A stretch of 64,000 nt of DNA from Thermocrinis jamiesonii. Lineage in GTDB: Bacteria; Aquificota; Aquificia; Aquificales; Aquificaceae. Positions 52,738-60,514 of the stretch are shown in pieces. Location of the stretch: assembly GCF_000702425.1 (NCBI RefSeq), contig NZ_JNIE01000002.1, positions 1 to 64,000 of the forward strand, read 5' to 3'. The translations under genes were made by a program, and so were the position numbers. Positions within the stretch are counted from its first letter, which is position 1; each line of letters opens with the position of its first letter. The notes beneath the pieces are model-generated. The model did not search any database. It had not been told where the DNA came from and saw nothing but the letters and a program-made list of their open reading frames with translations.

Positions 52738-53267
52738 TAGGAACAAAGAAAACAGTAAAAGACTACATGGAACTCCCAGAAGGGGCACCTTATCAACTAA
52801 TTGAGGGAGAACTTGTTATGAGCCCTGCACCAGGATATAGTCATCAAAATACCTTAGGAAACCTTTTTATCATCCTTAGGACAAGACTAAAAGACGCCCA
52901 AGTTATTCTGTCTCCCATAGATGTTTATCTTGACGAAGAGAATGCTTATCAGCCAGATTTAGTGGTAGTTTTAAAAGACAGCAAAGCAAAGGTAGAAGAA
53001 AGGGGCATATTTGGAGCGCCCGATGTGGTGGTGGAGATTCTTTCTCCTTCCACTGCCTATTATGACCTTACGGAGAAAAAAGATGTTTATGAAAGGGTAG
53101 GTGTAAAGGAATACTGGATAGTGGATCCAAAAAGAAAAACCTTTGAAATATACTCAAACTCAGAGGAAGGGTTTAAACTCACTTCTCAGGCTAAAAAAGA
53201 TGGAAAAGTCAGGTCCGAGCTTCTTGGCTTAGAAATAGACCTTAAGGAACTCTTTGAGGAGGTTTGA
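52734..53267 (+). CDS. Uma2-family PD-(D/E)XK nuclease-like protein
   Basis: 177 residues with the Uma2 (DUF820) pattern: YQLIEGELVMSPAPGYSHQ, the core YQPDLVVV (Asp), VVVEILSPSTAYYD (Glu) and KKDVYERVGVKEYWIVDP (Lys). The fold is restriction-endonuclease-like, and the putative catalytic residues appear intact. Its cellular role is unknown; the family is abundant in cyanobacteria. It is coupled to soeA by an ATGA overlap and supplies the Shine-Dalgarno (GAGGAGG) of soeB within its own end, so it is fully embedded in the operon. Confidence 0.85.
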   Translation: MIGTKKTVKDYMELPEGAPYQLIEGELVMSPAPGYSHQNTLGNLFIILRTRLKDAQVILSPIDVYLDEENAYQPDLVVVLKDSKAKVEERGIFGAPDVVVEILSPSTAYYDLTEKKDVYERVGVKEYWIVDPKRKTFEIYSNSEEGFKLTSQAKKDGKVRSELLGLEIDLKELFEEV

Positions 53268-53269
53268 TC

Positions 53270-53968
53270 ATGCCACAGTATGCTTTGGTGATAGACCTAA
53301 ACACCTGTGTGGGCTGTCATGCTTGTGCTACAAACTGCAAAGAATGGAACACACAGGCGTCTTTTGGACCCCTTTCGGACTTTGATCCGTATGGAAGAAA
53401 TCCCGAAGGGGTATGGTATAACAGGATAATGACTTATGAAGTGGGAGAGTTTCCAGACACTCAGGTTTTCCATCTTCCCAAATCCTGTCTTCACTGTCAG
53501 AATGCGCCCTGTGTGCCTGTATGCCCCACCGGTGCAAGTTATAAGAGGGAACAGGATGGTATAGTGCTGGTAAATTACGATGACTGCATAGGATGTAAGC
53601 TCTGCTCTTGGGCTTGTCCCTACGGCTGTAGAGAGTTTGACGAAGCGGATAAAGTGATGAAAAAATGCACCCTTTGTATAGACAGAATATACGATGAATC
53701 ACTACCACCAGAGCACAGAAAACCCGCATGCGTTTTGACTTGTCCCGCAAAGGCAAGGTTCTTTGGTGATATAGAAGACCCCAACAGCGAAGCTTACAAA
53801 ATGATCAAAGAAAGGAATGGCTTTGTATTGTTTCCAGACATGGGAACCAATCCAGCTAATCATTACCTGCCAAGAACGGAAACTAAAATTCACATAGATG
53901 AACACCTGTTAAAGCCCGAAAATCCTATGTTCCTTGAAGTGCTAAGAAGACACTACAAAGGAGGTTAA
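53270..53968 (+). CDS. soeB: Four-cluster ferredoxin-type electron transfer subunit, SoeB-like
   Basis: 232 residues from ATG 53270, preferred because GGAGG lies 7-8 bases before it. Four Cys-rich motifs for 4Fe-4S clusters are visible: CVGCHACATNC, CLHCQNAPCVPVCPTGA, CIGCKLCSWACPYGC and CTLCID with ACVLTCPAKA. This is the DmsB/PsrB/SoeB layout, relaying electrons between the molybdenum subunit and the membrane anchor. No signal peptide. Ends 3 bp before soeC. Confidence 0.8.
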   Translation: MPQYALVIDLNTCVGCHACATNCKEWNTQASFGPLSDFDPYGRNPEGVWYNRIMTYEVGEFPDTQVFHLPKSCLHCQNAPCVPVCPTGASYKREQDGIVLVNYDDCIGCKLCSWACPYGCREFDEADKVMKKCTLCIDRIYDESLPPEHRKPACVLTCPAKARFFGDIEDPNSEAYKMIKERNGFVLFPDMGTNPANHYLPRTETKIHIDEHLLKPENPMFLEVLRRHYKGG

Positions 53969-53971
53969 AAG

Positions 53972-54985
53972 ATGCATCCAGCCCTATCTCTGATCTTTTT
54001 CTTCCTTACCGCAGGAACGTCCATAGGTCTTTTTACCTTTACTTACTTTATGGAGTTTCTCACGCTTTTTGGAAAGCAGACTGGCCTTCCAAAACACATG
54101 GTCCTTATCTCAAACATAATATCTCTGATTCTTATTGGACTTGGAGCCATAGGAGCAAGCTTTCACCTTGGACACAAACTAAGGGCATGGAAAGCAATAA
54201 AGAGGTTCAGAACCTCTTGGCTTTCTCGGGAAGCAGTCTTTAGCGGAACCTACGGATTCACACTCTTTATATTTACTGTGCTTAGATTCTTTGATCAAAC
54301 AGGCTTTTGGTATCACCTATTTGGTGTGATAACCTTCATTCTTGGATGGTTAAGTGCTTATTCCACCGCAATGATATACGCATCCAACAGGTTTGTTCCA
54401 GAGTGGAATACCTCTTTAACAGTGCTTTACTATCTGAACATGTATTTAATGCTTGGTTCTTCTGCCTTCCTGTCCTTGACCTATTTTTACAGAAAAGAAT
54501 TTGTGGGCACCTTTTTGTTCCTTGCGGTGCTGTTTCTTTCTTTGGGACTTGCATTTAGGCTTGCGTTCAACATCAGACAATTTTACTTAGACAGACCAAC
54601 CATAAACGAAGCACTGAACCTTCCCCACAACAGACCAATAAGAGTTTTGGATACAGGCACCACCACCGAAAACTACTGCACAAAGGAATTTTACTACAAA
54701 AAAGGAAAGGAGCTTCTCCCCAGCGTCTTACCCATAGCTTACATCCTCACCTTTGTGGTGCCCCTTTTCCTTTTACTCTATGCGTGGATATCTGGGAATA
54801 TAAACTACAACTTTGTAAAGTTTGCCTTCCTGTCTTTGGTAGTGGGAAGTTTTCTAGAAAGGTGGTCCTTTTTTGTGGAAGGAAATCATGTGCAAAACCT
54901 TTTCTACGGTCTTTATCCTAAGGAAGGCTATACCCTCAGAAAAGGCTTTATGGAAAGAAAAAGAACAAAGATCTCTTACAGATAA
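53972..54985 (+). CDS. soeC: Membrane anchor subunit, SoeC/DmsC-like
   Basis: 337 residues with about eight membrane segments. The stretch FHLGHKLRAWKAIKRFRTSW followed by LSREAV is typical of DmsC/SoeC-type anchors, as is the HPALSLIFFFLTAGTS start; these exchange electrons with quinone. AGGAGG overlaps the soeB end. An intrinsic terminator follows. Distinction from a PsrC/NrfD anchor rests on these motifs only. Confidence 0.75.
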   Translation: MHPALSLIFFFLTAGTSIGLFTFTYFMEFLTLFGKQTGLPKHMVLISNIISLILIGLGAIGASFHLGHKLRAWKAIKRFRTSWLSREAVFSGTYGFTLFIFTVLRFFDQTGFWYHLFGVITFILGWLSAYSTAMIYASNRFVPEWNTSLTVLYYLNMYLMLGSSAFLSLTYFYRKEFVGTFLFLAVLFLSLGLAFRLAFNIRQFYLDRPTINEALNLPHNRPIRVLDTGTTTENYCTKEFYYKKGKELLPSVLPIAYILTFVVPLFLLLYAWISGNINYNFVKFAFLSLVVGSFLERWSFFVEGNHVQNLFYGLYPKEGYTLRKGFMERKRTKISYR

Positions 54986-54990
54986 AAATT

Positions 54991-55007
54991 GGGGGCCGTT
55001 GGCCCCC
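54991..55007. terminator. Strong GC hairpin between soeC and citryl-CoA synthetase small subunit gene
   Basis: A 7-bp perfect stem GGGGGCC/GGCCCCC with a 3-base loop lies in the 24-bp gap between convergent genes. On the minus strand it is followed by AATTTTTAT, a good U-tract for the ccsB transcript. On the plus strand the tail is TCTTAAC, so it serves mainly the minus strand. Confidence 0.8.
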
Positions 55008-55009
55008 TC

Positions 55010-56038
55010 TTAACCTATAAACTTACAAGTCTCTTCGTCTATGGTGGTATAGAGTGGTTTTACTTTACCGCCGGGAGTGGTATCTTCAAAGTCCCTTGGA
55101 ACACCAAGCTCTTCTATACAATGGACCAAATCGTGGTAAAATTCCGCAACTTTTACTAATCCCGTTTCCTTTCCAACCTCGTTAAACATTCTTATCTTGT
55201 CCGTAGCCTTACCCTTCCCTCTTTCTACTATGGCACCCGCATGTCCAAAAGACACACCTTCCAAGTTTTCTTGAAATCTACCTGCGACAAAAGCAGCGAC
55301 AGGCTTATTCCATCTTCCTTCCTTGTATAACCTCAGTATAGTTTCTGCAGCCTTTTCTTCGTAAGAGCCTCCTACCTCTCCTTGGATGATTACTCCCTTT
55401 ACGTTTTGGTCGTCCGCTATCCTTTCCAAAACATCTGCAAAGGTAGTGCAGGAGATAACATCTCCACCAAGAGCCAAAGCCATATAAACACCCCAGCCTC
55501 TCCTCTTAAACATCTCTGCGGTTGTGGTGGTAAGCCCACCAGACTTTGACAGTATTACCAATCCACCGGGTGCGTAAGCTATGGATGGGTTCTTTCCACC
55601 TATGGCACCTATTCTTGCGGGAATGCTTGGAACAATGCAACCCAAGGATGTGGGACCAACTATGATCACACCTCTTTCTTTGGCATAATGATAAAAATAA
55701 ACCGTATCCCTTATGGGCACGTGCTCTGTGACTATGTATATAAGCTTTATTCCAGCATCTACCAATTCTATTACCGCATCTTTGACGGAAGTTGGAGGGA
55801 CATAAACAAGGCCTGTGTTTATCTCCGGATGGTTTTCCAAAGCTTCCTTCACCGTGTTATAAACTGGCTTGCCTGCTACCTGAGAACCTCCCTTTCCGGG
55901 AGTTACACCTGCAACAACAAAGCCGGGATAAAGAGCTTCCGATTCGGTAACTACCTGCGAAGCTTCCCTACCGGTTATACCCATCACCAGTATTCTGCTT
56001 TTGTCGTTCAGATAAACTGTTCCTTTGGTCCAACTCAT
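55010..56038 (-). CDS. ccsB: Citryl-CoA synthetase small subunit (SucD homologue)
   Basis: With the large subunit it makes citryl-CoA from citrate, CoA and ATP, the first half of citrate cleavage in the reductive TCA cycle. The 342 residues resemble succinyl-CoA synthetase alpha: CoA-binding ILVMGITGREASQV and GVTPGKGGSQVAGKPVYN, and the phosphohistidine loop VSFGHAGAIVERGKG near residue 262. SucD has about 290-300 residues, so the extra length supports CcsB. Terminator downstream; GGAGGT upstream. Succinyl-CoA synthetase is the alternative. Confidence 0.8.
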   Translation of the reverse strand: MSWTKGTVYLNDKSRILVMGITGREASQVVTESEALYPGFVVAGVTPGKGGSQVAGKPVYNTVKEALENHPEINTGLVYVPPTSVKDAVIELVDAGIKLIYIVTEHVPIRDTVYFYHYAKERGVIIVGPTSLGCIVPSIPARIGAIGGKNPSIAYAPGGLVILSKSGGLTTTTAEMFKRRGWGVYMALALGGDVISCTTFADVLERIADDQNVKGVIIQGEVGGSYEEKAAETILRLYKEGRWNKPVAAFVAGRFQENLEGVSFGHAGAIVERGKGKATDKIRMFNEVGKETGLVKVAEFYHDLVHCIEELGVPRDFEDTTPGGKVKPLYTTIDEETCKFIG

Positions 56039-56050
56039 ACTATTACCTCC

Positions 56051-57340
56051 TTAAATACCTAAATCGCTTGCTTGCTCTTCGGTTAAAGCCCTCTCTTCCT
56101 TAGAGGAAGCTTGGCACTTTTCCAAAAGCTCCTTTAGTCTTATGGGTGCTTCTGTCAAGGGCAAGGTAGAATCGTAGATCTCTCCCTTTACACCGCATTC
56201 TTTAAAAGCTTCGTATAACATTCTCAGTCCTTTCTCCGCCTCCGGACCGTTCCTTCTAACAACCCAGATCCAATCTGGATTGAGCTTTCCTTCTTTGTAA
56301 AGGTCCCTTATAGCATTTGCTACACCTTCACCCAAAGTAACGTCTATCCTCGTGTTATTTGCAGTTCCACCGCAAACCAATACTCCCCTAATGCCGGGTT
56401 TAGAGAGGATTATCCTGGTGATTTTATACATTTTTTCTGCGGGAGGATTCCCTCCAATGTCTGTAAAGTTAGCGGGTCTTAGACCTACCGCATAGGTTGT
56501 TTCTATGGTAACAGTAGAGCCTCCACCCCCAAAGGTCATCATAGCAATGTCTCCATCCATTTCTACATAAGAGCCCGCCTTTCCTCTGTGGTCATCTCTG
56601 TCTATGAGAGACGCCTCTATTTCCCTTTCGGTTGGAGGTCTTTTTAGTGCGGTTCTTAAGCCGTATATTTTTGCAGGTGGCACAGACGCATCGTCATCTA
56701 TTATAACCACTGCATCCAAAGCCAAGACTTTTTGCTTTCCTCCCACATCACATATAGCCAATGGATTTATTTCCAACAGCCTTGCTTCTACTTCCCAAAA
56801 AGCTCTCCACATATTTGTTATTACCTCAGAAAGCTCTCTTAAAACACCCATAAACTCTTGTGGAAAACCAAGCTCTAAAAGATAGTTCCTTACCATGTGT
56901 GGATATAGGCCCTTTATTGGGTCTATGACCCAGCTTTTAACCTTTTCCTGCGGAACTTCTTCTATGTCCATTCCCCCTTCCAAGCTCAAAGTTAAGACTG
57001 GCGCTCTAACTTCGGTAGAGTAGGTTATTGATGCATACAGCTCTTTTAGTATGTTTGCCTTTTCTGCAACTATTACCCCCACGGGCATTTCCCCGTAGAC
57101 TGGATACTTCAAAAGGGCTTCCACTGTCTCTATTCCATCCTGCGGTGTTTTGCAGAGCTTTACCGCACCAGCTTTTCCCCTTTTACCCACCAGAACTTGG
57201 GACTTTACCACACATTCCCCCAATTGGTTTATAAACTCTACCACTTGGTCGTTTATGTGGTCTGTGAATACGTAGCGTGGGGTGGGAATTCCATACTTTT
57301 TAAATATCTTTTCGTAGGCTTCGTATTCGTAAAGGTTCAT
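56051..57340 (-). CDS. ccsA: Citryl-CoA synthetase large subunit (SucC homologue)
   Basis: ATP-grasp subunit partnering CcsB. The 429 residues run LYEYEAYEKIFKKYGIPTPR, SQVLVGKRGKAGAVKL, LLEINPLAICD, then FGGGGSTVTIETTYAVGL and GGNPPAEKMYKI-type CoA-ligase sequence. SucC is about 385-390 residues; 429 matches the known large subunit of Hydrogenobacter citryl-CoA synthetase. It is transcribed first from a promoter at 57372-57400 and lies 12 bp upstream of ccsB. Not to be confused with the cytochrome synthase gene at 10768. Confidence 0.8.
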   Translation of the reverse strand: MNLYEYEAYEKIFKKYGIPTPRYVFTDHINDQVVEFINQLGECVVKSQVLVGKRGKAGAVKLCKTPQDGIETVEALLKYPVYGEMPVGVIVAEKANILKELYASITYSTEVRAPVLTLSLEGGMDIEEVPQEKVKSWVIDPIKGLYPHMVRNYLLELGFPQEFMGVLRELSEVITNMWRAFWEVEARLLEINPLAICDVGGKQKVLALDAVVIIDDDASVPPAKIYGLRTALKRPPTEREIEASLIDRDDHRGKAGSYVEMDGDIAMMTFGGGGSTVTIETTYAVGLRPANFTDIGGNPPAEKMYKITRIILSKPGIRGVLVCGGTANNTRIDVTLGEGVANAIRDLYKEGKLNPDWIWVVRRNGPEAEKGLRMLYEAFKECGVKGEIYDSTLPLTEAPIRLKELLEKCQASSKEERALTEEQASDLGI

Positions 57341-57371
57341 GCCTTACCTCCGAGAAAAAGGTATGATAAAA

Positions 57372-57400
57372 ATTATACAATTATTTGCCCGCTCTGTCTA
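57372..57400 (-). promoter_or_regulatory. Promoter for citryl-CoA synthetase operon (TAGACA-N17-TATAAT)
   Basis: On the minus strand TAGACA (57400-57395) and a perfect TATAAT (57377-57372) are separated by 17 bases. A leader of about 25 bases leads to GGAGGT and the ATG at 57340. The left end of the MITE-like element starts 9 bp upstream of the -35. Confidence 0.65.
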
Positions 57401-57408
57401 TGTTAGCC

Positions 57409-57548
57409 GAGGCTGTTCGAAAAATCCACCGAATACCTTACGTGAGCTTGAACAGTTCTTATTTGTGTTTGGTAAAGGTAACTTGCTTCTTCTCATAAGG
57501 ATTTTTTATACCATAACTTTCCTAAAGTGGCATTTTTCGAACAGCCTC
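57409..57548. mobile_element. MITE-like element with 22-bp imperfect terminal inverted repeats and 4-bp target duplication
   Basis: The left end (57409-57430) begins GAGGCTGTTCGAAAAATCC. The right end (57527-57548) read on the minus strand begins GAGGCTGTTCGAAAAATGCC. They are identical over 17 bases and differ by one indel afterwards. AGCC flanks both sides (57405-57408 and 57549-57552), consistent with a target site duplication. The 140-bp element has no coding capacity. A related end occurs at 32678. Confidence 0.75.
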
Positions 57549-57552
57549 AGCC

Positions 57553-57725
57553 TTACACGTCTGCCCTCCAAGAAAAAATCTTTTCTTGCTTAAGGGATGG
57601 ATAATTAAAAAGATTTCTAATAAGGCAACTTAACGCTTTACTAATTTCTTACCAAACGTATAAAAAAATAATAACAGGAGTAACTTTATAGCTTCACTTC
57701 CATATGAATTTAAAATATACCTCAG
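57553..57725. other. Intergenic region between the MITE-like element and kdsC
   Basis: AT-rich, no gene visible. A perfect 8-bp stem CAAGAAAA/TTTTCTTG with loop AATC lies at 57569-57588; in the plus direction it is not followed by a U-run. TAAAAT at 57711-57716, 9 bases before the kdsC ATG, is a likely -10. Nothing else can be assigned. Confidence 0.5.
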
Positions 57726-58253
57726 ATGAAAATTAAAAAACTTTCAGGTATTTTGAAAGACTTAAAACTGCTGTTTCTTGACGTGGATGGAGTGCTAACG
57801 GATGGAAAGCTTTACTATACAGAAAATGGGGAAGAGATCAAAGTGTTTGATGTGAGAGATGGGGTTGGGATAAAACTGCTTCAGAAGGCAGGTATTGAAG
57901 TTGGAGTTATATCCGGAAGGTCATCCAAAGCTCTTGTAAGAAGGTTGGAAGAATTGGGTATAAGCGAGGTGCATGTGGGAAGAAACGATAAGCTTAAGGT
58001 GTTGGAAGAAGTGTTGCAAAGAAAGGGCTTAAAGCCAAAAGAGGTAGGGTTTGTAGGCGACGATTATTTGGATATTCCCGTTTTAAAAGCAGTTGGTTTT
58101 CCAGCTACTGTAAAGGATGCGCCAGAGTTGGTAAAAAGGTATGCGCTTTACGTATCAAAAAAGAAAGGTGGAGAGGGGGCAGTTAGAGAAATAGCAGAGT
58201 TAATATTAAGTGTGAGAGGAGAGCTTAAAAAACTACTGGAGGATTTCGCTTGA
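57726..58253 (+). CDS. kdsC: 3-deoxy-D-manno-octulosonate 8-phosphate phosphatase
   Basis: HAD phosphatase releasing Kdo from Kdo-8-phosphate for LPS core synthesis. The 175 residues contain the HAD motifs [15 protein letters not shown] (residue 15), [19 protein letters not shown] and [15 protein letters not shown], and no cap domain, as in KdsC tetramers. It starts a run with lptC and lptA linked by 4-bp overlaps. The ATG has no Shine-Dalgarno. Confidence 0.93.
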   Translation: MKIKKLSGILKDLKLLFLDVDGVLTDGKLYYTENGEEIKVFDVRDGVGIKLLQKAGIEVGVISGRSSKALVRRLEELGISEVHVGRNDKLKVLEEVLQRKGLKPKEVGFVGDDYLDIPVLKAVGFPATVKDAPELVKRYALYVSKKKGGEGAVREIAELILSVRGELKKLLEDFA

Positions 58254-58741
58254 TAAAAATTGTTTTGCTCTCCCTTACTTTAATTTTTTTGTCCTATCTG
58301 GCAAATCTTTGGATAAAAGACTATCAGCACATACCTTCCAAAAGTGGAGAAATAGGTATTTTGGAAGGAATAAGCGTTAAGGTCTTTGGTAAAAATGGGG
58401 TAGAGTGGTATGTGGAAGGTCGCAGGGCAAAGATTGAGAACACCTTGCTATCCATAGAGCAAGTTAAGTTCCAGTCCGATGACGCTACATTAACTGCGGA
58501 AAAGGCTGTAATAGACAGGATCTCAGGTGAAGGATTTGTTGAAGGGAATGTATTACTACATACAAAAGAAGGAACAATGAGCACCCAAAGGGCAGAGGTA
58601 AAGCTAAGGGAAGGAATAGCATACGGAGACGGGGAGATTGTTTTGAAGGATAGAGCTTATACGATAGAAGGTAATGGATGGCACATTCAAGTTAAACCTT
58701 TAAGGGTTATAATTAAGAATGCTAAAGTGACAGCGCAATGA
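58250..58741 (+). CDS. lptC: LPS export protein LptC
   Basis: Bitopic inner-membrane protein passing LPS from LptB2FG to LptA. The 163 residues have one N-terminal membrane helix ([19 protein letters not shown]) and a periplasmic beta-jellyroll ([42 protein letters not shown]). The TTG start at 58250 overlaps the kdsC stop. Identification relies on the OstA-like pattern and on its place between kdsC and lptA. Confidence 0.87.
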   Translation: MIKIVLLSLTLIFLSYLANLWIKDYQHIPSKSGEIGILEGISVKVFGKNGVEWYVEGRRAKIENTLLSIEQVKFQSDDATLTAEKAVIDRISGEGFVEGNVLLHTKEGTMSTQRAEVKLREGIAYGDGEIVLKDRAYTIEGNGWHIQVKPLRVIIKNAKVTAQ

Positions 58742-59166
58742 AAGCTCCTATTGTCTTATTACTAACGTTTATTTTGGCTTATTCTCAACCCATCCTTGGC
58801 GAGGCAGACACCATAACCTACGAAAAAAACGTGATAATATACACTGGTAATGTCAGGATAACGAAGGCTAAAGAAACGCTTACCGCAGACAAAGTAATAA
58901 TACACCTGGACGAAAACAAAAAAGCCCATTTTGCAGAAGCTGAAGGTAAGGTCTTTTATCAAGATGGAAAAAGAACTGCAAGGGCTGATAGAGCTTATTA
59001 CGACTTTAAAAAGGAAATAATTAGGTTGGTAGGAAATGCAAAGGTTGAGGAGGGACCTAATTTTGTAGAAGCTGATGAGATCATCTACTACAGAGCGGAG
59101 GACAGAGCAGTAGCTATAGGTAAAGGCAAAAAAGTAAGAACATTCTACGTAGAGGAAAAGAAATGA
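58738..59166 (+). CDS. lptA: LPS transport periplasmic protein LptA
   Basis: Forms the periplasmic bridge for LPS to LptD. The 142 residues have a signal peptide (APIVLLLTFILAYSQPILG) and an OstA jellyroll: ITYEKNVIIYTGNVRITKAK, LTADKVIIHL, ARADRAYYDFKKEIIRLVGNAK, VEADEIIYY. Overlaps lptC and the HU-like gene by 4 bp each. With lptD at 25308 it completes most of the bridge; LptB, F and G are not in the window. Confidence 0.9.
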   Translation: MKAPIVLLLTFILAYSQPILGEADTITYEKNVIIYTGNVRITKAKETLTADKVIIHLDENKKAHFAEAEGKVFYQDGKRTARADRAYYDFKKEIIRLVGNAKVEEGPNFVEADEIIYYRAEDRAVAIGKGKKVRTFYVEEKK

Positions 59167-59450
59167 ATAAAAGTCAATTGATCAAAAAGATTTCCAAGGA
59201 GCTAAACTTGGATACAACCAAAGTAAAAGAACTATTGGAATGTATTCTTGATAGTATTATAGAAGTGCTTATAGAAGAAAAGAGGATAGAGCTGAGGAAT
59301 TTTGGTGTTCTAAAGCTAAAAAAACTAAAAGGAACTTTTGTTAAAAATCCTAAGAACGGTGTTGAGATGTTTGTTGGTGAAAGATATACGGTTAGATTTA
59401 AACCTTCTAAAAAGTTGATAGAGATGATCAATGAAAAGGATCAAGTGTGA
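59163..59450 (+). CDS. HU/IHF-family DNA-binding protein
   Basis: 95 residues with the HU/IHF plan: helical N terminus (MNKSQLIKKISKELNLDTTK), then IELRNFGVLKLKKLKGTFVKNPKNG, where HU proteins have the GRNPxTG turn, and the C-terminal RYTVRFKPSKKLIEMIN. It probably acts as a nucleoid protein binding bent DNA. Whether it is HU or an IHF-type subunit is not decidable. It is coupled to lptA by an ATGA overlap and overlaps the next gene by 20 bp. Confidence 0.88.
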   Translation: MNKSQLIKKISKELNLDTTKVKELLECILDSIIEVLIEEKRIELRNFGVLKLKKLKGTFVKNPKNGVEMFVGERYTVRFKPSKKLIEMINEKDQV

Positions 59451-60474
59451 GGTGCTTATAGTAGGGGGTGGCCCTGCTGGTTCCACTACCGCATACAGAC
59501 TGGCAAGAAGTGGTGCAAAGGTCCTGGTGGTGGATTTCAAAAGGGTTATAGGCTCTCCCGTGCAGTGTGCAGAGTTTGTTCCCATACAGCTTTATCACAG
59601 ATTTGGTGAGTTCTTTGATGAAATGGTTATAGCTCAAAAGGTTAATAAAATGATTCACTTCACGCCTTGGGGAGAAGTTATATCTATGGACTCTCCGGGC
59701 TTTGTTCTAAACAGGGAAAACTTTGACTACAAAATACACCTGCTGGCTTTAGAAAGTGGTGCTAATTATATGCTAAGGACTAAGTTGGTTGATTTTGAAG
59801 GCAGGGTGGCGGTTTTAGAAAATATAGACAGTAGAGAAAAGATTTTGGTTGAGTTTGACCTTTTGGTTGGAGCGGACGGGCCTCGTTCAAAGACTGCAAA
59901 GCTTTCGGGAAACCACACCAAACACTTTTTAACCACAGCACAAATAACTGCACCGCTGAAACATCCTACCGAGGACCTGCTTATCTTTTTTAGGGATTAT
60001 ATACCCGCTGGCTATGGTTGGATCTTTCCAAAGGGCGCACTTGCAAATGTAGGAGTAGGCATAGATCCTTCCTTTGGTGTTAATGTTATGGAGGTTCTAA
60101 AGGTGTTCGTCGATGAGCTTGTTCAGAGCGGTTTTATTGAAAATAGGGTTTTAAGAAGGACTGGGGGATGGATACCTGCAGAGGGTCTTTTGGACGTGGT
60201 TAGAGGGAGGGTCATGCTGGTTGGTGATGCGGGAGGTTTTTGTCATCCTATAACAGGTGGAGGCATAGCTAATGCGGTTCTGTCTGGAAATATGTGTGCA
60301 GAAGCTATTTTGGGCAATAGATTGGAAGATTTTGCAGAGTATGCAGAGGACATATTCGGAGAAACTTTAAGAAGGGCAAGTTTAAAAAGAAAAAAGTATA
60401 TGAAAGAGTGGAACAATTTGGAAGAGAGGATCCGAAAAACATGGATAGCTTTCAAAGAATACTGGGAAGACTAA
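59431..60474 (+). CDS. Geranylgeranyl-reductase-family flavoprotein
   Basis: 347 residues with an N-terminal FAD fold (CEVLIVGGGPAGSTTAYRLARSGAKVLVVD), the family's VQCAEFVP, GADGPRSKTAKLSG, GYGWIFPKGALANVGVG and GDAGGFCHPITGGGI. Relatives reduce isoprenoid double bonds in lipids or quinones. Substrate here unknown; a respiratory quinone or membrane-lipid side chain is possible. It overlaps the HU-like gene by 20 bp and lies at the end of the lpt run. Confidence 0.85.
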   Translation: MKRIKCEVLIVGGGPAGSTTAYRLARSGAKVLVVDFKRVIGSPVQCAEFVPIQLYHRFGEFFDEMVIAQKVNKMIHFTPWGEVISMDSPGFVLNRENFDYKIHLLALESGANYMLRTKLVDFEGRVAVLENIDSREKILVEFDLLVGADGPRSKTAKLSGNHTKHFLTTAQITAPLKHPTEDLLIFFRDYIPAGYGWIFPKGALANVGVGIDPSFGVNVMEVLKVFVDELVQSGFIENRVLRRTGGWIPAEGLLDVVRGRVMLVGDAGGFCHPITGGGIANAVLSGNMCAEAILGNRLEDFAEYAEDIFGETLRRASLKRKKYMKEWNNLEERIRKTWIAFKEYWED

Positions 60475-60480
60475 TTTATT

Positions 60481-60507
60481 GAAAATGAGATTCATTTGAT
60501 ATATATT
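60481..60507 (+). promoter_or_regulatory. fur promoter with Fur-box-like inverted repeat
   Basis: GAAAATGAGATTCATTTGA (60481-60499) matches the 19-bp classical Fur box at 13 positions and contains the symmetric AAATGA-N3-TCATTT. It directly precedes TATATT (60502-60507), 7 bases before the fur ATG. Repressor binding would occlude this promoter, suggesting autoregulation. Confidence 0.5.
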
Positions 60508-60514
60508 TTAGGGA

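Noticed and set aside
57569-57588. Small RNA gene around the CAAGAAAA/TTTTCTTG hairpin
   Set aside because: The stem is AT-rich and isolated, with no promoter or terminator pattern convincingly flanking it.
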